Source of the DNA: CAYFUT01 sp964346395 | GTDB taxonomy: Bacteria > Bacillota > Halanaerobiia > Halobacteroidales > Halobacteroidaceae | Assembly: GCA_964346395.1 (NCBI GenBank) | Contig: CAYFUT010000059.1 | Coordinates: 1 to 15,956 of the forward strand | Direction: 5' to 3' | Length of the DNA: 15,956 nucleotides | Part shown: in pieces, positions 13,237 through 15,956 of the stretch | Numbering within the stretch: position 1 is the stretch's first letter | How the letters are laid out: the number at the start of each line of letters is the position of its first letter | Made by a program: the position numbers and the translations under genes | Notes under the pieces: generated by a model | Databases searched by the model: none | What the model saw: the letters and a program-made list of their open reading frames with translations, nothing else | What the model was told of the DNA's origin: nothing

Positions 13237-14418
13237 TTACAGCCCTACTTCTTGCTGCAATAAATTTACTTTATCTGTCCGCTCCCACGGTAAATCAAGA
13301 TCATTACGTCCAAAGTGGCCGTAAGCCGCTACCTGTCGGTAATGGGGCTGGGTTAGTTCTAAATTGTCAATGATTTTCCCCGGCCGTAAATCAAACACAT
13401 CAGTAACTAGTTCTTCAATCTTATTCTCCGAAACTTTATTAGTCCCCAATGTATCTACCATTACGGAAACTGGATGCGCCACTCCAATTGCATAGGATAA
13501 TTGAATTTCACATTTATCAGCCAGTCCTGCTGCTACAATATTTTTAGCTACATAGCGGGCCGCATAAGTAGCTGATCTATCCACTTTCGTGGGATCCTTA
13601 CCGGAAAATGCTCCTCCTCCGTGGCGGGCAGTCCCCCCGTAGGTATCTACAATAATTTTTCTGCCGGTAAGTCCAGCGTCTCCTTGCGGGCCTCCGATAA
13701 CAAATCTTCCGGTCGGATTAATATAATAAGTTGTCTCTTCATCCAATAGTTCCGGGCCAACTACCGGCTTAATTATTTTCTCTATTACATCGGCTCGAAT
13801 CTGCTCTAACTCTACCTCTGGATGATGCTGAGTCGACACTACTACTGCATCTACCCGCACCGGATCCTCGCCATCATACTCTACGGTGACTTGGCTTTTC
13901 CCATCGGGCCGCAAATAATCTAGTGATCCTTCCCGCCTTACCTCACCCAAGCGTTTAGTTAATTTATGAGCTAAAGTAATCGGCAGCGGCATTAATTCTT
14001 CCGTTTCATTAGTAGCATAGCCAAACATTATCCCCTGATCTCCAGCTCCAATTTCTTCCTCTTCAGCTTCTTTTTTCGCCTCTAAAGCTTGGTCTACTCC
14101 CTGCGCAATATCAGAGGACTGCTCATCAATAGAAGTTAATACGGCACACGTTTCGCCGTCAAAACCAAATTTGGCCCGGGTATACCCAATTTCTTTAATT
14201 GTTCGGCGGGCCACCTTAGGAATATCAACATAACAATCAGTAGAAATCTCTCCTGTAACTAATACTAATCCAGTACTTACACTAGTTTCGCAGGCTACTC
14301 GCGCTTCGGGATCTTTAGCTATTATTTCGTCCAGAATAGCATCTGAAATTTGATCAGCCACTTTATCTGGATGACCTTCAGTAACCGACTCCGAAGTGAA
14401 AAAATGTTTTTTGGACAT
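13237..14418 (-). CDS. metK: S-adenosylmethionine synthetase (methionine adenosyltransferase)
   Basis: The 393-residue cytosolic enzyme makes SAM from methionine and ATP, releasing phosphate and diphosphate. Signatures are all present: TSESVTEGHPDKVADQISDA (8-27) with the catalytic His, GAGDQGIMFGYA (124-135), the GGPQGDAGLTGRK loop (242-253) and GGGAFSGKDPTKVDRS (267-282), the phosphate-binding loop. Length equals the family norm. The frame is open for 26 codons upstream to 14496, but the ATG at 14418 has a strong AAAGGAG ribosome binding site 9 bases away and gives the normal N-terminus, so it is preferred. Expression should be controlled by the SAM-I riboswitch at 14678-14779, giving end-product feedback. 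The gene is convergent with the DUF5610-like gene. Confidence 0.98.
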   Translation of the reverse strand: MSKKHFFTSESVTEGHPDKVADQISDAILDEIIAKDPEARVACETSVSTGLVLVTGEISTDCYVDIPKVARRTIKEIGYTRAKFGFDGETCAVLTSIDEQSSDIAQGVDQALEAKKEAEEEEIGAGDQGIMFGYATNETEELMPLPITLAHKLTKRLGEVRREGSLDYLRPDGKSQVTVEYDGEDPVRVDAVVVSTQHHPEVELEQIRADVIEKIIKPVVGPELLDEETTYYINPTGRFVIGGPQGDAGLTGRKIIVDTYGGTARHGGGAFSGKDPTKVDRSATYAARYVAKNIVAAGLADKCEIQLSYAIGVAHPVSVMVDTLGTNKVSENKIEELVTDVFDLRPGKIIDNLELTQPHYRQVAAYGHFGRNDLDLPWERTDKVNLLQQEVGL

Positions 14419-14640
14419 TTTAATCTGCTCCTTTCTGGCGGTGGTTAAGTATAAGATTGATTTTGGGGTTAAGGTTGAGTAAACCATTACAACCATTGAC
14501 TTTATTAGTTTAAGCTCAATTAATTTATTAACAATTAAATAAGTATTGTTTTTATGAATTACTCAAACTCAAACTTAACTTCACCAATAATCTTCCTGTT
14601 TTTAACCCTCATTTATATCTTAAATATCCTCTCTTATAAA
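14419..14640 (-). other. Long spacer in the metK leader between riboswitch terminator and start codon
   Basis: About 220 bases separate the riboswitch terminator from metK. No gene is seen. A possible weak internal promoter on the minus strand (TTGTTA, 16 bases, TAAACT, about 14500-14530) could give riboswitch-independent transcription. The 5' half has reiterated short motifs of the ACTCAA and CTTAAC type. Confidence 0.35.
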
Positions 14641-14665
14641 TAAAAAACTCTCCTTAAGGGAGAGT
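14641..14665 (-). terminator. Riboswitch-controlled intrinsic terminator upstream of metK
   Basis: On the minus strand ACTCTCC, loop of about TTAA, and GGAGAGT form the stem (plus 14647-14665), followed by six T (plus 14642-14647). The 5' arm (TCTCCC) can also pair with GGGGAGA at the 3' edge of the aptamer, giving the expected antiterminator. High SAM should therefore favour termination. Confidence 0.93.
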
Positions 14666-14677
14666 CTGTTAACCTAT

Positions 14678-14779
14678 ATACATCTCCCCAGGATTCCCCC
14701 CGGCAGGAATTAGCACCTTTCCCTGAGCAGGCGGTTGCTGAGCTTCATCGGGCCTGTCCCTCCACTACTCGTGATGTAT
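14678..14779 (-). ncRNA. SAM-I (S-box) riboswitch aptamer
   Basis: The minus strand carries the S-box core in order: a P1 arm ATACATC (plus 14773-14779), ACGAGTAGTGGAGGGA, the GGCCCGATGAAGC kink-turn region, CAGCAACC, GGTGCTAATTCC, and the closing P1 arm GATGTAT (plus 14678-14684). The length of about 102 bases is typical. S-box RNAs bind SAM and turn off methionine and SAM biosynthesis genes by promoting a terminator. Here the regulated gene is metK, as in many Firmicutes. Confidence 0.97.
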
Positions 14780-14808
14780 TTCCTATTTAATTGGCAATAA
14801 CTAATACT

Positions 14809-14837
14809 AGTCTAACATATTAACTAATTACTGTCAA
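14809..14837 (-). promoter_or_regulatory. Sigma-A-type promoter of the metK riboswitch transcript
   Basis: On the minus strand a perfect TTGACA (plus 14832-14837), a 17-base spacer and TAGACT (plus 14809-14814) predict a start near 14802, about 20 bases before the aptamer. Nothing else of note is seen between here and the deacetylase promoter. Confidence 0.8.
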
Positions 14838-14940
14838 TATTTATTATAGGTAACCTGCGGGGGTAAGCTGCAAACCATTTCGGTAAATCATATTCAGTCT
14901 TCCGGCCTAGTCTATTTATATCTCAACTCCCATAACTTAC

Positions 14941-14968
14941 TTGTTGCTAACCTGATATTATATATGTT
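14941..14968 (+). promoter_or_regulatory. Possible promoter of the polysaccharide deacetylase gene
   Basis: TTGTTG (14941-14946), a 16-base spacer and TATGTT (14963-14968) would give a start near 14975 and a leader of about 30 bases. The -10 match is only moderate. Confidence 0.4.
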
Positions 14969-15004
14969 ATCCTAACCTTGTCCAAAATGTAAGGAGGTGT
15001 CAAA

Positions 15005-15956
15005 ATGAAAGGTAATAATAAACCAATTATCATTACTATTGTTAGCTTGATTTTAGTGGTAATGAGTATTTCTACTGCCTGTGCTTATACTAGCTACAAT
15101 GTAAAACAAGGTGACTCCTTATTCAAACTATCAACGCGCTTTAATACTAATATTTCTACTCTCAGCCAGCTCAATAATATTCAAAATCCGAATTTAATCT
15201 ATACTAATCAACAGATAAAATTACCGGAAGATTCAGCAACAGAAAAGCAATCTGCTAATAATTATAATAGTACTAGTTCCTCCAGCAGCACTTTTTTTAA
15301 ATCCAGCAGCAGTAGTCAAAGCCAGGCGCAATCTAATACTAGTCCCTGGCAGCAAAATAATATCTTTACTGCCCGGAAAAAAACAAAAGAAGAAAAACAA
15401 CAGATCTACCGGCAGAATCCAGCTGCCAAACAAATTGCTTTAACCTTCGATGACGGTCCGGATAATCAGTATACTCCGCAGATCTTGAAGGTGCTTAAAG
15501 AATATAATATCCAGGCTACTTTCTTTTTACTGGGGAAATTAAGTAAACAATATCCCGAAGTTACTAAGCAGATTATTAAAGAAGGCCACACAATCGGAAA
15601 TCACAGTTGGTCTCATGCAGACCTAAGTACTTTAAACAAAACCGAGTTGGCCCGGGAATTAAATGACACGGAGAAACAATTAGCTAAAATCACTCGCTAC
15701 AGAACCAAATTATTGCGGCCTCCTTACGGGAAAGTTTCAGATGATTTATTAGCAAAATTAGACGAAACCGACTACGAAATCATTCACTGGTCCATTGATT
15801 CTTTAGACTGGAAAGCTAACAACAAACAAGAAATCCTGGATAGAGTCTTACCTAATATTCAGCAAGGAGCCATTATCCTCTTTCATTCTGCCGGCGGGCC
15901 AACTCAAGACCTAACATCGACAGTAAAAGCATTACCAACGATTATTGAAGCTATTC
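15005..15956 (+). CDS. LysM-containing polysaccharide deacetylase (NodB family), 3' end outside the window
   Basis: An ATG after AAGGAGGTGTCAAA opens a frame that runs without a stop to the window edge (317 complete codons). Residues 1-27 form a signal peptide ending near STACA. Residues about 29-74 are one LysM peptidoglycan-binding repeat (YNVKQGDSLFKLS...LNNI.NP..IYTNQQIKLP). A Ser/Gln/Asn-rich linker (about 76-120) follows. The NodB domain begins at about 143. TFDDGP (147-152) supplies the catalytic base Asp149 and metal ligand Asp150, and NHSWSH gives metal ligands His200 and His204. RPPYG (238-242), HWSIDSLDW (261-269) and ILFHSAGG with His294 complete the five family motifs. It should remove acetyl groups from peptidoglycan or another wall glycan outside the cell. 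Related genes act in sporulation or lysozyme resistance. Only the last part of the domain is missing. Confidence 0.93.
   Translation, partial: MKGNNKPIIITIVSLILVVMSISTACAYTSYNVKQGDSLFKLSTRFNTNISTLSQLNNIQNPNLIYTNQQIKLPEDSATEKQSANNYNSTSSSSSTFFKSSSSSQSQAQSNTSPWQQNNIFTARKKTKEEKQQIYRQNPAAKQIALTFDDGPDNQYTPQILKVLKEYNIQATFFLLGKLSKQYPEVTKQIIKEGHTIGNHSWSHADLSTLNKTELARELNDTEKQLAKITRYRTKLLRPPYGKVSDDLLAKLDETDYEIIHWSIDSLDWKANNKQEILDRVLPNIQQGAIILFHSAGGPTQDLTSTVKALPTIIEAI

Noticed and set aside
14419..14496. Upstream start for metK giving a 26-residue extension
   Set aside because: No ribosome binding site upstream, and the extension is absent from the family; the ATG at 14418 has AAAGGAG at good spacing.
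1..15956. CRISPR arrays, tRNA or rRNA genes and insertion sequences
   Set aside because: No spaced repeats, no cloverleaf with T-loop consensus, and no transposase motif or terminal inverted repeats were seen on either strand.

Overview
The window is AT-rich, with strong AGGAGG-type ribosome binding sites, Firmicutes-style sigma-A promoters and Rho-independent terminators. It carries spoVS, an S-box (SAM-I) riboswitch upstream of metK, a YlxP-like DUF503 gene and a LysM/NodB deacetylase. Proteins are rich in Glu, Lys, Gln and Asn. I infer an anaerobic, spore-lineage low-GC Firmicute, most like the Halanaerobiales/Halobacteroidaceae. That placement rests on general protein character, not on a search. 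A run of exactly 100 N at 8284-8383 marks a scaffold gap in a draft assembly.

Layout. Positions 1-6652 are all on the minus strand. In transcription order they hold an HD-domain phosphohydrolase, a membrane-anchored degenerate Ser/Thr kinase, a 350-base structured intergenic region, a helix-hairpin-helix plus glycogen-binding-domain fusion, a GH13 trehalose-synthase-like enzyme, a DUF503 protein and an exported protein with two Asp/Asn/Gly repeat loops. A plus-strand YjbQ gene with a near-ideal promoter and a clean terminator follows (6693-7211). Then come an exported SIMPL-domain protein (minus), a broken cobalamin-binding-domain gene interrupted by the assembly gap (8165-8474), spoVS, and an exported protein of unknown family.

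Positions 10051-11957 hold a compact minus-strand cluster. Its first gene fuses a Rossmann NAD-binding fold to a very short, soluble chemoreceptor signalling hairpin. A charged coiled-coil protein and a 61-residue glycine-zipper membrane protein follow, coupled by tight spacing. Downstream lies a 54-residue GTG-start membrane protein with its own promoter and terminator. This cluster is the best candidate for an undescribed system: a cytoplasmic NAD- or redox-linked chemotaxis input with small membrane partners.

The right part holds a C-terminally truncated HD protein, a basic DUF5610-like protein, metK convergent with it at 6 bases, the metK leader (sigma-A promoter, SAM-I aptamer, terminator and an unusually long spacer to the start codon) and the first 317 codons of a LysM polysaccharide deacetylase that runs off the end.

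Functional links visible here are methionine/SAM homeostasis (riboswitch and metK), alpha-glucan or trehalose metabolism (GH13 beside a glycogen-binding-domain protein), signalling (chemoreceptor hybrid, pseudokinase, HD hydrolase), and sporulation or envelope remodelling (spoVS, NodB deacetylase). No tRNA, rRNA, CRISPR array or insertion sequence was recognised.
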